Origin: Antedon mediterranea
Taxonomy: Eukaryota > Echinodermata > Crinoidea > Comatulida > Antedonidae
Reading direction: 5' to 3'
Length of the DNA stretch: 64,000 nt
NCBI RefSeq assembly: GCF_964355755.1
Contig: NC_092670.1
Span: 2,319,001 to 2,383,000 of the forward strand
Under the pieces are notes generated by a model. It saw nothing but the letters and a program-made list of their open reading frames with translations. It ran no database searches and had not been told where the DNA came from. Positions 43,431 to 56,000 of the stretch are shown piece after piece. The position numbers and the translations under genes are program-made. How positions within the stretch are numbered: position 1 is the stretch's first letter; every line of letters begins with the position of its first letter.

Positions 43431-43610
43431 CGTTTCTTGTTGACGTACACACACAACAGTGTTAAAAGAAATGACAATCTGAGGTAGGTGTGTCTCATTA
43501 GAGTGCAATGCTGAATGAACTATACCCTAATAGGGGTTGCTATGGTTATTTATGTTAAAATTCTTGTAATATTTTCCACTCTTCGGGGAGAGAGGGGCTA
43601 TCCAGGTAAG

Positions 43611-43804
43611 CAGTGGCATAATGCAGAGGGCTGAGGCCCCTGGTTTAGGAAACCTAAGTGGTCCTCGGCCAAGTTCCAAAGCTGGAGGCCTTGGACGTTT
43701 TAAGCCTTTTTGGCATATTTTAATGCCCATTTTTCCTATGGGCCCATATAAGCTCCAGGGACCCTGGGTTTACCCAGTGAGCACTCACAGCCATTACGCC
43801 ACTG
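43611..43804. mobile_element. hAT-like MITE (194 bp)
   Basis: Termini CAGTGGCATAATG and CATTACGCCACTG. An exact 8-bp duplication, CAGGTAAG (43603-43610 and 43805-43812), as expected for hAT. No coding capacity. Confidence 0.88.
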
Positions 43805-43964
43805 CAGGTAAGTTGCACTCATAGACTACCAACACCACAGTTGATTTGTGTAGTCTAACTTGGGTCATTGAGGGAATGGAAATAAATTATCTAAACTCGT
43901 CAATGCATTAACTTCATTAATCATTTTCTTTTCATCAAGTTTCTTAAATTCTGAATTCTTGAAT

Positions 43965-44056
43965 TCATTCATCTTGTCTCCTACTCTTGAACTTGAGCTC
44001 GCTGATTGCCATTTTGTTTAGATTTCCTTGGGCATGTTCGTTACACCATTCAGGTA
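43965..44056 (-). CDS. Gene B terminal coding exon
   Basis: Acceptor GTTAACAG, phase 1; it fits directly after 45214-45258. It encodes PEWCNEHAQGNLNKMAISEL and a basic end (KFKSRRQDE) before TGA at 43965-43967. No known domain. The assignment rests on phase agreement and position only. Confidence 0.4.
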
Positions 44057-47000
44057 CTGTTAACAATCCATGTTGATAATTCTACAAGAAAGTAAATACA
44101 AATTGCTATGTTTTTGGTTTTATATATATAAATTTATATAAATTTGAAAAATATAAGAAATAGAAAAAAGTTTTTATTAAAATACCATAACAATAATTCA
44201 ATTTTTTAATTCAGTAATTCAATTTTTTATTTCAATAATTTAATTTCGCCATGATTTTTATTGCTGGCCTAGGTACTTTCACTTGTGCGCTCGCATCGTG
44301 CGGTTTATAGCGTAAGCCTGCCTGGAGGAGGCGTAGAATGTAAGACCACAGCGTTGATAGTCTGATTTGCAATAAGTTTATTGTTAAATTTTTAATCATG
44401 TTTTATGGCGTTCTCTTCCTGTTTTGTAATTTTTTACCTTTTGTATTGTTACATATTTTTATATATCTGTAAAACGAGCAATGAATTTCCGAAAGGATTA
44501 GTGAAAGATAATTTGAATTTGAATTTTTATTAAGCCAGTGGTTTCATCTTGGGCTTAAGTCTAGGCTTACGACCTTTATTATAATCTGCCCCTCGTATTT
44601 TCACCCATGAGTTAGATGTATATATACCATACTGTAAATAGAAAATTCCTCAATACAATCAAATAAGAACTGTAACTCACAATTAATAAATATTAATGTG
44701 AACTAGGAATTACAATTCTGCAATAATAGAACCCCCAACTCTATTGAAATAAAACATACTTTCTGCATTGCTTTATGGTCCAGCTTCACTTCTTGATCGT
44801 TTACCTAAAAAGAAAGAATTTTAGGACAGTAATTACAATATCCATGTTGATGAATACTATTACTATATAACATTTTATTTAAACTTCCAAGAGACATTTT
44901 GAATTAATCAACAACATAAAATATTAAGATTTAACTTGTTATTTTGTGTTACTTTTTGGTAACTTTATACAACCAAACTACAATACAAGTTGCAAAATGA
45001 CATTGAAATCATTCGCTAAAGTACCACGTCAGAACATAAGTCAAACTGCACCTGATTAAACTTTAGTTATATAGCAGTTTAATAAGTTAAATTTGACTAC
45101 TATACAGTAATACTCATTTGGGTATTCATGCTTTAAAATAAAAAATAACAATGACCGAAAATTTGTTCAAATAGAATCATCATGGCACTAAAGAAAAGAA
45201 AAAAAAGACATACTTTTTGGAGGACTTGATGGTTCAGCTTTTCTTTTTGATCGTTTACCTGTAAAAAAAGTGGTTTAAACAGTTTTGTTTTTTCCTATAG
45301 ACCTATCTCAAGTGTGATATACTGTAAAACTTTTTTTTTCTTCTTTCTAATCCATATACTCTAGTAGCCAGATCAACTTTCGTATGCACTTTGAGGTCCA
45401 GAGAATTTGACTTCAGAAATTGGTTTAGGGTGGTCAAACAATCATTTTTGGCTTGGTTACACATTTTGAAAATGTGGTGAAAGGTCAAAAGGTCAGGGTG
45501 AAAGGTCATAAGACCAAACACCAATATGTCCTTAAATCTGAACAACCACTGGTCACAGCGAAGTAATTTTGGTCTCAAATTGATCAGAAGGTATACATTT
45601 ATATTCAGTCTAATGGGACATTTTAGTTTAAAATGACCGGAAATGCCATTTCTGACCTTTGACCCACAACCCAGGGCATATATTTATCTCCGTAACTACT
45701 GGTCGTAGACACTTGAATTTGGTTTTAAATTGTTCGAAATATATATTTTGTTATATGAAAAACATTTTGAAAAATGTTACAAAACGTCAAAGGGTCAGGG
45801 TCAAGGGTTATATAAACAAATAAATAAAGGTACTTGTATCTCGGCAACCACTGGTCGCAGCAAGTCAATTTTGGTCTCAAAATGTTCAGAATGCATGCAT
45901 TCATATTCCGTCTAATGGGGCATTTTAGTAAAAAATGATCAGAAATGCCATTTCTGACCTTTGACCCACATACCAGGGCATCTTCATATCTCTGTAAGTA
46001 CTGGTCGTAGAAACTTAAATTTGGTATCAAATTGTTTGAAATATACATATTTACATTCATTGTAATAGAAAATGTGGTTAAAAGATGAACAGAAAATACT
46101 ATTACTAATGTTTCAAACAAAAAACATATCTCTACACAACTTTTCACAATATGATACTTTAAATTGTTTCAATTTCAAGTAGGCCTACTAGTTATTGCTG
46201 TCCACGAGAACATTTTGATATAAACGTCAAGCTCAACAGTTCTTTTCAGAATGCTAGAAGTAACTTGCCATGTGTATCCGATTAAACGCCCCGGGCATTT
46301 ATTGTTCAAAAGGGTTTTTAGGGGGAGGAGAGGCATCTTTATTTGGGGTATAATATGGTAACATGTATAATCAAATAAATACCACCTAGATGTAAAAAAA
46401 TACAGCACAATTAATATAAAAAAATGATAACATTATGTCAAAATGCTTGGTAAATTGTAGATTATGGTAATTAATGAAATGTGTTGTGATACAATTATTT
46501 TGTAAATGCATGTGGCGGAGCGTTTATTCCACATGATGTTCTATTGGAGGGAATGGAGGCTTTTATTCAAAGCGGGTGTTAATTCGAATAAATACTCGAG
46601 CTCAACAGTTAAGAATGCTAGAAGTAACTTACTATAGTTACCCGAATAAAAGGTCCGGGTATTTAGTTATTCAGGGAAGGCGTTTATTTTGTTTGGGTGT
46701 AATAATGGTAACATGTATAATCAAATAAATACACCCCAGATAAAAAAAAAAAAAAATTAATATAATAAGAATAATAACTGGATTAAACCTCATTCTATCC
46801 TGTTGCAAGTACAATCATGTAATAAAAGGTATCACAGACAACTATAATAGACCAATTCATTGTCATTATTCCGTAACACTGTTGCATAATATTTTTGAAT
46901 GTTACCGACAAAACTTATAATATGTATAAGTTTTGTCGGTGTATATTATACACGTCTGTTCCCAGTGTAGATAATAAAACAATATATGTTTCTGGAGATT

Positions 47001-50000
47001 TATTATCAATACCACTAGAAACTTTGACATGTTTTAGGTACTGAATTCATTGATAATAAAAGCATCAGAAGTTATCATGATAAAATCATACTACAACACT
47101 GTACTACAGTACACAAGGGTGTTTTCAGGAAAGCTGGACATATTGTACAATAGTAATGAAGCTATGTATTGGCATTTAAAAATATGCAAAAGATTGTTGT
47201 CAAATTGTAGTCACAAACAAACAGATGATAGAATGAAGATCCATTATGAGTGCAATTGTGTCAGGATAATGATGTGTCATTGTTTTATATCATTATACTG
47301 GCACCTGGAAGAGAAGATCCATTTAATGTTATCTATGACAGTGTCACTTTTATTCTAAAAGACAGAAACATTTCGTTAAAAAGCATAAAGAAAACAACGA
47401 ATCATGTAAAGTACCTTTTATCAGTTGAGAAACGAATTATAATTATTAAAATTAGAGTATTTATTCGAATTAACACTGCACCCGCTTTGAATAAAAGCCT
47501 CTCTCAAATAAACGCCACCATTCCCTCTAATAGAACACCATGTGGAATACGCCCGCCACATGCATTTACACAATAATTGTATCACAACACATTACATTAA
47601 CTACCATAATCTACAATTTACCAAGCATTTTTTTCACTTTTTGATATTAATTGTGCTGTATTTTTTTTTTACATCTAGGTGGTATTTATTTGATTATACA
47701 TATTACCATATTATACCACAAATAAAGATGCCTCCCCTGCCCCTAAAAACCCCTTTGAACAATAAATGCCCGGGGAGTTTAATCGGATACACATGGCAAG
47801 TTACTTCTAGCATTCTGAAAAGAACTGTTGAGCTTGACGTTTCTATCAATGTTCTTGGGGTCAGCAATAACTAGTACTTGAAATTGAAACAATTTAAGTA
47901 TCAGTTATTGCATAACATTACTGTCTAAGGATAAGTTATGTAGAGATATGTTTTTTGTTTGAAACATTAGTAATAGTATTTCTGTTCATTTTTTAACCAC
48001 ATTTTCTATTAAAATGAATGTAAATATGTATATTTCGAACAATTTGATACCAAATTTAAGTTTCTACGACCAGTACTTACAGAGATATGAAGATGCCATG
48101 ATATGTGGGTCAAAGGTCAGAAATGGCATTTCTGATAATTTTTGACTGAAATGTCCCATTAGATTGAATATGAAAGCATGCCTTCTGAACATTTTGAGAC
48201 TAAAATTGACTTGCTGCGACGAGTGGTTGCCGAGATACAAGTATCTATTTTTATTTGTTCATATAACCTCTGACCTTGACCCTTTGACCTTTTGTAACAT
48301 TTTTAAAAATGTGCTACAAATAATAAATATTTATTTCAAACAATTTAAGACCAAATTTAAGTGTCTACGATCAGTAGTTACGGAGATACATACATGCCCT
48401 GAGGTGTGGGCCAAAGGTCAGAAATGGCATTTCCGGTCATTTTTGACTAAAATGTCCCATTAGACTGAATATAAATGTATACCTTCTGATCAATTTGAGA
48501 CCAAAATTACTTCGCTGTGACCAGTAGTTGTTGAGATTTAAGGACATATTGGTGTTTGGTCTTATGACCTTTCACCCTGACCTTTTGACCTTTCGCCACA
48601 TTTTCAAAATGTGTAACCAAGCCAAAAATGATTGTTTGACCACCCTAAACTAATTTCTGAAGTCAAATTCTCTGGACCTCAAAGTGCATACGAAAGTTGA
48701 TCTAGCTACTAGAGTAATAGGAATACTATATTTATTTTTCTGATGTACATGATCCCAAAGATGTTTGTGCACTATAATTATTGATCAGTATTAGAAGAAA
48801 TGTTATAAAATATTAAAGACATTTTTCCTTTAATTTTGGACGTTTTGTTAGAATATTGCGTATTAATGTATTACTTCAAAAATATTAAACTAGATCATTT
48901 CCTGTCTTAAATGTATGTTATTTGGTTAATTATGATGAAAAGAGAAAAAACAATGCACTTAAGCTAAGTAGCTAGGGGGAACAGACGATCGGGACCACGG
49001 ACGATTGGGCCCAAGACAATCGTGCCCACATTTTGCGGTCCCGAACGTCTTATGTGTTGGGCCCGATCGTCTTACTAGTTGGTCCCGATCGTCCAGTATT
49101 TTCAGAACCACGTTGGGCCCGATCGTCTTACAAGTTGGTCCCGATCGTCTTAGCGTTGGGCCCGATAGTCTTTTGTGTTATATAAAATAATGTGCCACAT
49201 TTCATTCCTAGTGCTTAGTGTCAACGTGCTTTTCTTGCGTAAATTAGATTTTAATTAAAAAGGTTAATTAGATTTTTCTGATTTTATCATAATTTTCCCC
49301 TAATTAACACTACTGGTTTTAAGAATTTCTTACCAAATATTTATGATAAATGTGATTGATTGTGATAATATTATTGTGTTGTATGTAGGCCTAGGCTAGG
49401 CCTATTCCCGTATTTAATTTTTGCTCTATACAGTGTGATATAACTTGACTTCTCTCTCGCGACAAAATTAATAGGACATGTGTGAAACCTAATTCGGTAA
49501 TGTACATATTTTCATATTTTTCTGACTTTTAAATCAAATAATTATTTTTTTCTAATTTTTGAGAATGTTTTGGGTCTGATCGTTTTATTCATTGGGCCCG
49601 ATCGTCTCTGGTCCCGATCGTCTTTCACCCTTGATGGGCCCGATCGTCTTTCACCCTTGATGGGGCCGATCGTCTGGGCCCGATCGTCTCTGGTCCCGAT
49701 CGTCTTTCACCCTTGATGGGCCCGATCGTCTTTCACCCTTGATGGGGCCGATCGTTTCACGATTTGGGCCCAATCGTCTTGAAGTGGGCCTGATCGTCTG
49801 GGCCCAATCGTCTGTGGTCCCAATCGTCTGATAACTGTAGCTAGCGTCAAGTGCCCTCACTTGGGCCTAGTCTATTTAGGCATGGTTTTGTAGGCCTAGC
49901 TGGTAAACAGCGGTAATATATGAACATTGTACGCTAGCTATAGGCCTATGCTGGCCTTGTCTCCTTGCTGAATTAATTGTCTTTCTTTTTTTGGAAGAAT

Positions 50001-53000
50001 CCTTTTGGAAATTGGGGAAAACCCTGAGTACGACACTTTCTTTGTTTTCTTAGTAGTTCAACTGAGGAATTCTAAGAACGTATCGGTTTCTATTCGAGTT
50101 AGTCTTTTTCTAGCCTAGAATAACGGCTTGAAAATTACGTATCTCTTAATTTCTATTTTAGGAAACACTCTCAAATATCGATTTTCAACGAATCACTGAT
50201 AGCAAAGCCTGTACAATTCACATATTTCACTAGTGTGATAACTGAGTACGACACTTAGTTATCTTTGTTTTTTTTAAGTAGTTCCATTCAGGAATTCCAG
50301 GAATTCTTCAATTTTTTCAATTCATTACACACATAAACAGTGTTACGAAAAGGAGTAATGACGATTTTAGGTTTTAGGTACGTTGAACAGACTATACCAT
50401 TATCCCGGAGAAGGAAATTGTAACAGTTTTCTACAATGATCTGAAAAGTTCGTAATTGGAACATCTTTGAATGTTGGTAAATACCATTGTGGCTTAATAA
50501 CGCTTTCTACATCCAGATAATTTAATAACTTAAATGAGAACACGTATTTGTATTTAAAAGGGAGAAAAAATAGGTATTCTTCGTAAAATAATCAATGAAT
50601 GACAATACAGGACTAATCAATTTTATATAGGGCTATTTAAATGATCAATAATTAGTATAGCGAGTTGCACGGCTTAATATTATTGTGTGTGCCGCTTTTG
50701 GAGATTCGTACCTATGCTAAAGTTCTGTTATTTTTATAAAATGAAAAAATGTTATTCTTAATTTTTAAAGGAAGGGGGTTGTACAGAGGGTTCCCCACAT
50801 CTTCGTATATTATCGACTGAATACTGTATTCAACATTGCGTTGAATTTCATGTTTTAATTATTACCATTTGTTTGACAGTGCATGTATAGGCTATATATA
50901 GTATGCATTGAACGCAAGTCAAAACAAAAATGCGCCACTCTGTGTGAAGAACGATCAAACAATCGGCGGTTCCCACACAGAACATGCGCATCTAATATAT
51001 GCAAAAAATGTTATGTCACCTGTGTTTACCAGATAGTTTTGCTGATTTCTGTGCGATACATGGAAGTGTTATTTCCGGGCCAACTAGAAGTGCCATTTAT
51101 CATTAAATTTATGTGCAAGAGTACCATTTCCGACCATCTAGGGGTGTCATTTTTACCTAAATTCGCTTCGCAAATACTTAGTATCTGCTCCCTAAAATAA
51201 CCCTGAAATTGGCATCACTGAGAAAAAAGTAAGACTTGTTTAAGGGGTTTTTTTACCTTCTAGTTCATCAACAATATGCATTTTTTCCATTTCTTTCAAG
51301 ATTTCTCTTATTTTCTCCCACTGGTCTAAACTGCTTTCCTGGTTTTCTCGCCATTGTACCAGTGCTTCAATTGTTGATTCTACAATTTCTTTTGGAAACT
51401 TTGCTTCAATCTGGTGTAATTCTGCATTGTCAATAGAAAGCCTGCAACAAAAATCTTTCCAGCGCTCGTCCATTTTTTCAGAAATCATTAAGCATCCTAA
51501 GTCTGTTATCCTTCCTGTGGAATTAAATATTTATGTCATAATATTACAGTCTACAATTTAAAATTTTAACTAGATTTGAACTCGTCACGTTGACGAGTTA
51601 GACTATCGCCCAACGCATCGTAACACGCACATGTTATTTATTATGCTTAGTCTACAATAGGCTGCACTACAACGATTGTAAAGAACAGCTGGAATACATC
51701 AAAATCGTTTAATAAGTGTCAACAGTTGACGGTATTAGCATTGTAAACGGTTTAGTTGACGGTTATTTTTTATTTTACACCACTCACGTTTATTCAATTT
51801 TTTGAAAATGATGACCTTTTCAAATTAAAAAAAAAAGTTCATAAGTCTAAAAAGGAATTATTTTAGTAATAAAATATTGAAAATTGGAAGAAAATTGATA
51901 ACGTTTACGCGGTATGCGCTCTATTGAATGTGACGAACTGTGTCGAAAGAGACAAAATCCCTATATTTTACATTTGTGTGGCCATACGATGACGTCACAA
52001 CAGCCCAGAGGTAAACATTTTGCATGAATTCATATCTACAATATATCTGCTTACATATTAGGTTAAAAAAATTGGGGGTCACCAGACATCCCGGAGAGCT
52101 ATAATCGATTCAAAATAGGCATATTTTTACACAAATTTGCATAAAATTACCAATTTTCAAGCGCACGATTTTTAAAGTTTGACGTGCACGTGTGTCATTA
52201 TTTTGCATTCATAATTCATCAAATATTAAAGTTGTATTGTCCCCCAAAACATGAAAAATGAAGATCAATTAAATCAAATTTTGAATAGACCATATTGTAG
52301 CTATAATAAAGTTGTTCACTTTCGCCGAAAAAAAATCCGAAAAAAATTATTAATTTCGCTAAGAAAAAAGCAAAATAAGTTAATCAATTTTCCCAACTTG
52401 TCAGCTCAAAATGTAGGCCGATAGAGCTAACTCATAAATATGCATGATATGTTAATGAGCATCGACACAGCTGGGATCTGATCTAACAAACATGGATGAT
52501 GCACGTTGTGTACACAACACCCACAGATCGACGCGACTCGACTGGGGGTTTCCCCTGATCGTATGTAAAGCTAAGCTGTTAATTTGTCGGTAAGTAGGCC
52601 TAGACGGTTATTTTAAATATAATAATTATATATATAACGCAAACTAGACAGACGTTTGTAATAACAGGAAGGTAATTAATTAATTAACTTAGCCTGGGAT
52701 TTTTTCAGGGCTAGGCCTAGAATAATACATGCATAGGCCTAGGCTAGTAGTAGTAGTAGTAGAGGAGGCAGGCTGCTGGGACAATCGGGTCTCTGCAGAA
52801 AATGCCCAGCTAGGCCCTATACATTGTACTCTTCATAGACTGGCCTAGGCTAGGCCATCAATCCGAAAATACAGCCAGCCTGCTGTACCATATACATAAT
52901 TTACAGTTGAATCTTGTTTAACTAGTTTTTATGATAAAAATAAAACAAACATTTTTTCAGGGAAAATGGTTACAATACAACTTACAAGCCTGAAGTTGAG

Positions 53001-56000
53001 AACCTTCCTCCAGCAGCACTGTACAAGTAGACAGAGGGGAAAAGCCAGCTTAGCCATTTTACCACACAAACTACTGTTCTTTACCATGTAACTCTGTACT
53101 GTAGTAAGTCAAATATTTGTTTTCTCTTTATTAAGTCTTAGTTGTAATGTGTTTTACCATAGAAAGTTAGTGTACTTATTTGTCAAAGCAAGCAATTTCA
53201 CTAGCCCACATTTTGCACTAAATGTGCATGATCTAGACCTATTTATAAATACCAAATTCCAGGTTTTCGTACTTTGCCGAAATTAAAAACTTTAGATTTT
53301 GTGAAATATTTAACTTATTTATACATCATTATTTAAACATTTTTATTTAAAGACGTTGAGCTGATGAAGACTGGAACAGAGGTCACATTTGTACTTCATA
53401 AAGACAACTGATGATAGACTCTGTATATGATTGGATATTGCAAGAAAAATATTTGTGATGCTGCATTCGGCCAATATGTTCCTGTTCAGCTTGTAAAATG
53501 TTGTACAGTATAATTTTTTTTATAAAGCAATAATATTTGTACAGTATATTATTTTGTAAACATAACATTCAATAAATAAAAAATACTACTACAACAGTAC
53601 ACAGAATAAATTCTTCAATTTTACTTACACTTCATAATGTTACTGTAAATATTACATTGCAAAAGGAGTTAATAAAAAATATATATAGGCCTAGGCCTAT
53701 ATACAGTTACAGTATATCTTATTGAATTCCTGTATTGTTTTTTGTGTCAATTTGTCTACTAATATCAATGTGTTGATTGTGGCAGTAATTACGGCAGCTA
53801 TAGTCTTCTAAGATCGCTCATATCCATTACAAAGTGTCATTTTAATAGTAAGAAATGTTTCAATAAATTGTGAATGTTGCCGATACATTTTGTGTTTCTC
53901 ACTACTTCACTTGCTCTTATTGTTCAATCAATGTTAATACCTGAAAAAAAAGAAGAAAATTGTGTCAAATATCTGCATAAAATGGTTAATTGTGCAAATG
54001 TTGATTTGAACCTATTGCATTTGATGCAGAAAATATTTTTAAAATACTGTACAGTAAACATTCAAAACAATATTTAGATTTATTTGGTAATTTTCTCTGC
54101 AGAATAGATAGTTGAAATCCTAACAAATTAAACCAATTTATCAGGATGCCAAACAAAATTATAAAAAAAAAATACATCCCTCCTGGTGGTGGTCTAGCCC
54201 TAGCTAGTAGTGTACTGCCTAGCCTAGGCCTACTACCTCTACTTATAGAAACAGGAGGCAGCAGTAAGGCTACTCGAGACTGCCTGCCATGTGGTTGTGC
54301 TAGTTAGTACTAGGCCTACTAGTATGTAGTAGACTAGTATACAGTAGCAGAAAACTCGGGCCTAGGGCCTAGGCCTAGCTAGGCCTCTCCTGCTAGCGAA
54401 ACAAAAACTCACCTAAATGAATAAGATTCAACATCAAAGTTACCAACTGCAGTTCTACTTAGTATTCTGCTAGCTATAGTTTTCGTGTTTTCTTCAAGAT
54501 CGTCTCGCGTCACTACTCGACTCTCTCTATGCATTGCTATCGTCGCGTTGTTGGCTGTTTGTTGAGAGAACCATCATCCACAAGATGTATCCATACAATA
54601 TGAATATTTATGAGCTAACTCAGGTCAAGGGTTAAATTAAACCGGAACACGTTTGTCTTCCAGACAAATAGCTTCCGGTTGGTTAATTTTTGCTTTAAAT
54701 TACGATTTTCTCGAGTAAAACATTTTTTTTTTCGATCCAATTTCAGTTCAAAGTGAATAACTTTTATGTGCAATTAAAATGGCCTATTCAACAAAAATAT
54801 TTAAAAAAAAAATGTTTTCAGGGGGACAATACATCTTTAAAGAAATATATCATAAAACTATGAAAAACAATAATCAAGCGCAAAAACGGGCTTTCTAGGC
54901 TGCGTACGAGCGAAGTGCGCAATAGCGCGCGCGCAACGCAAATTTTTTTGAAAAATGTGAAATGCTTAAAATGTCCTGAAACGTGTAGAAAGTTGATTAG
55001 AAATTGATTTTGAGCATTTTTAACTTTCAAAGCGCGCGTACGCGCGATTTGACCAATGTTCAAAATTTTGCTGATGATACAGGAAGATGACCCTTGACAT
55101 GAAGCATACGTGTGTTAAGTGGTATTTAAAAATAGCTATTGGTTTTCAAGTTATAGTCAATCTAAGAATTTTAGAAAATCGTGCGTAGTTACGCTACGCG
55201 ACCATATTTTCATTAAACCAAAGTTTGTTGCACAACTACATATATACGTGCATCTGCTGGCCAAGTTACAACATAACTGCTACCGCCGTTTTTGAGATCT
55301 GCGTGACACAAAAATTGAGCAGAAAAAATGAAATTTGTGACAATAACAATAGGCTATCGCTCTACAGAGAGCGATAGCCTAAAAAGTAAAAAAAGGCAGT
55401 CAATCGAACTAGTTAAAACTAGAATTTTGTTTGAAAACATAAACATTAAGGTTGATACTATAAAAAGCTGACAACGTTACCCCTAGGCTAAACAAACAGA
55501 TGCAGCAGTAACCAACCTTCTTTTAATTGTTCTGTAAATACAATGACTTTTCCTTCTTTATGTTGATAGACATGTCTTGTACACAGGTCATTGCTGAGTT
55601 TGACAAGTTTTTGTTGTCTTAATGCATCGACCATTTTAGTTATCTGGTTTTCACTATTTCTATCTCTCCAGCCAACCAGTGCATCCATCATGCTATCTTT
55701 AATGTCCTTGTTATTATCTCTGATATTGTTAAGATCAAACCATTGAATTCCAAGTCGCACTGTTAGCCTTGTCCATCTTGAGTCTAACTTATCGCAGATA
55801 AATAACATGTCTTGATCATCAAAGGAATCTAGATAGTGAATATAGAATTGGGCAAGTAATAATGAGGCTATTTTCATTTTTTAGGCAAATTGCCAAGGAT
55901 AACCACAAGTGAATTCATTCACTCACTATCCTTCTCAAAGGTGGAAATCCCATTCACAAGACAAACATATACACAAGATGCTCTACATAGACATTGACAA

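Noticed and set aside
43527-43824. 67-codon ORFs on both strands, proline and glycine rich
   Set aside because: They lie on a hAT-like MITE with exact target duplication.
49651-49860. 69-codon ORF with DDRP repeats
   Set aside because: Generated by the GATCGTC repeat cluster.
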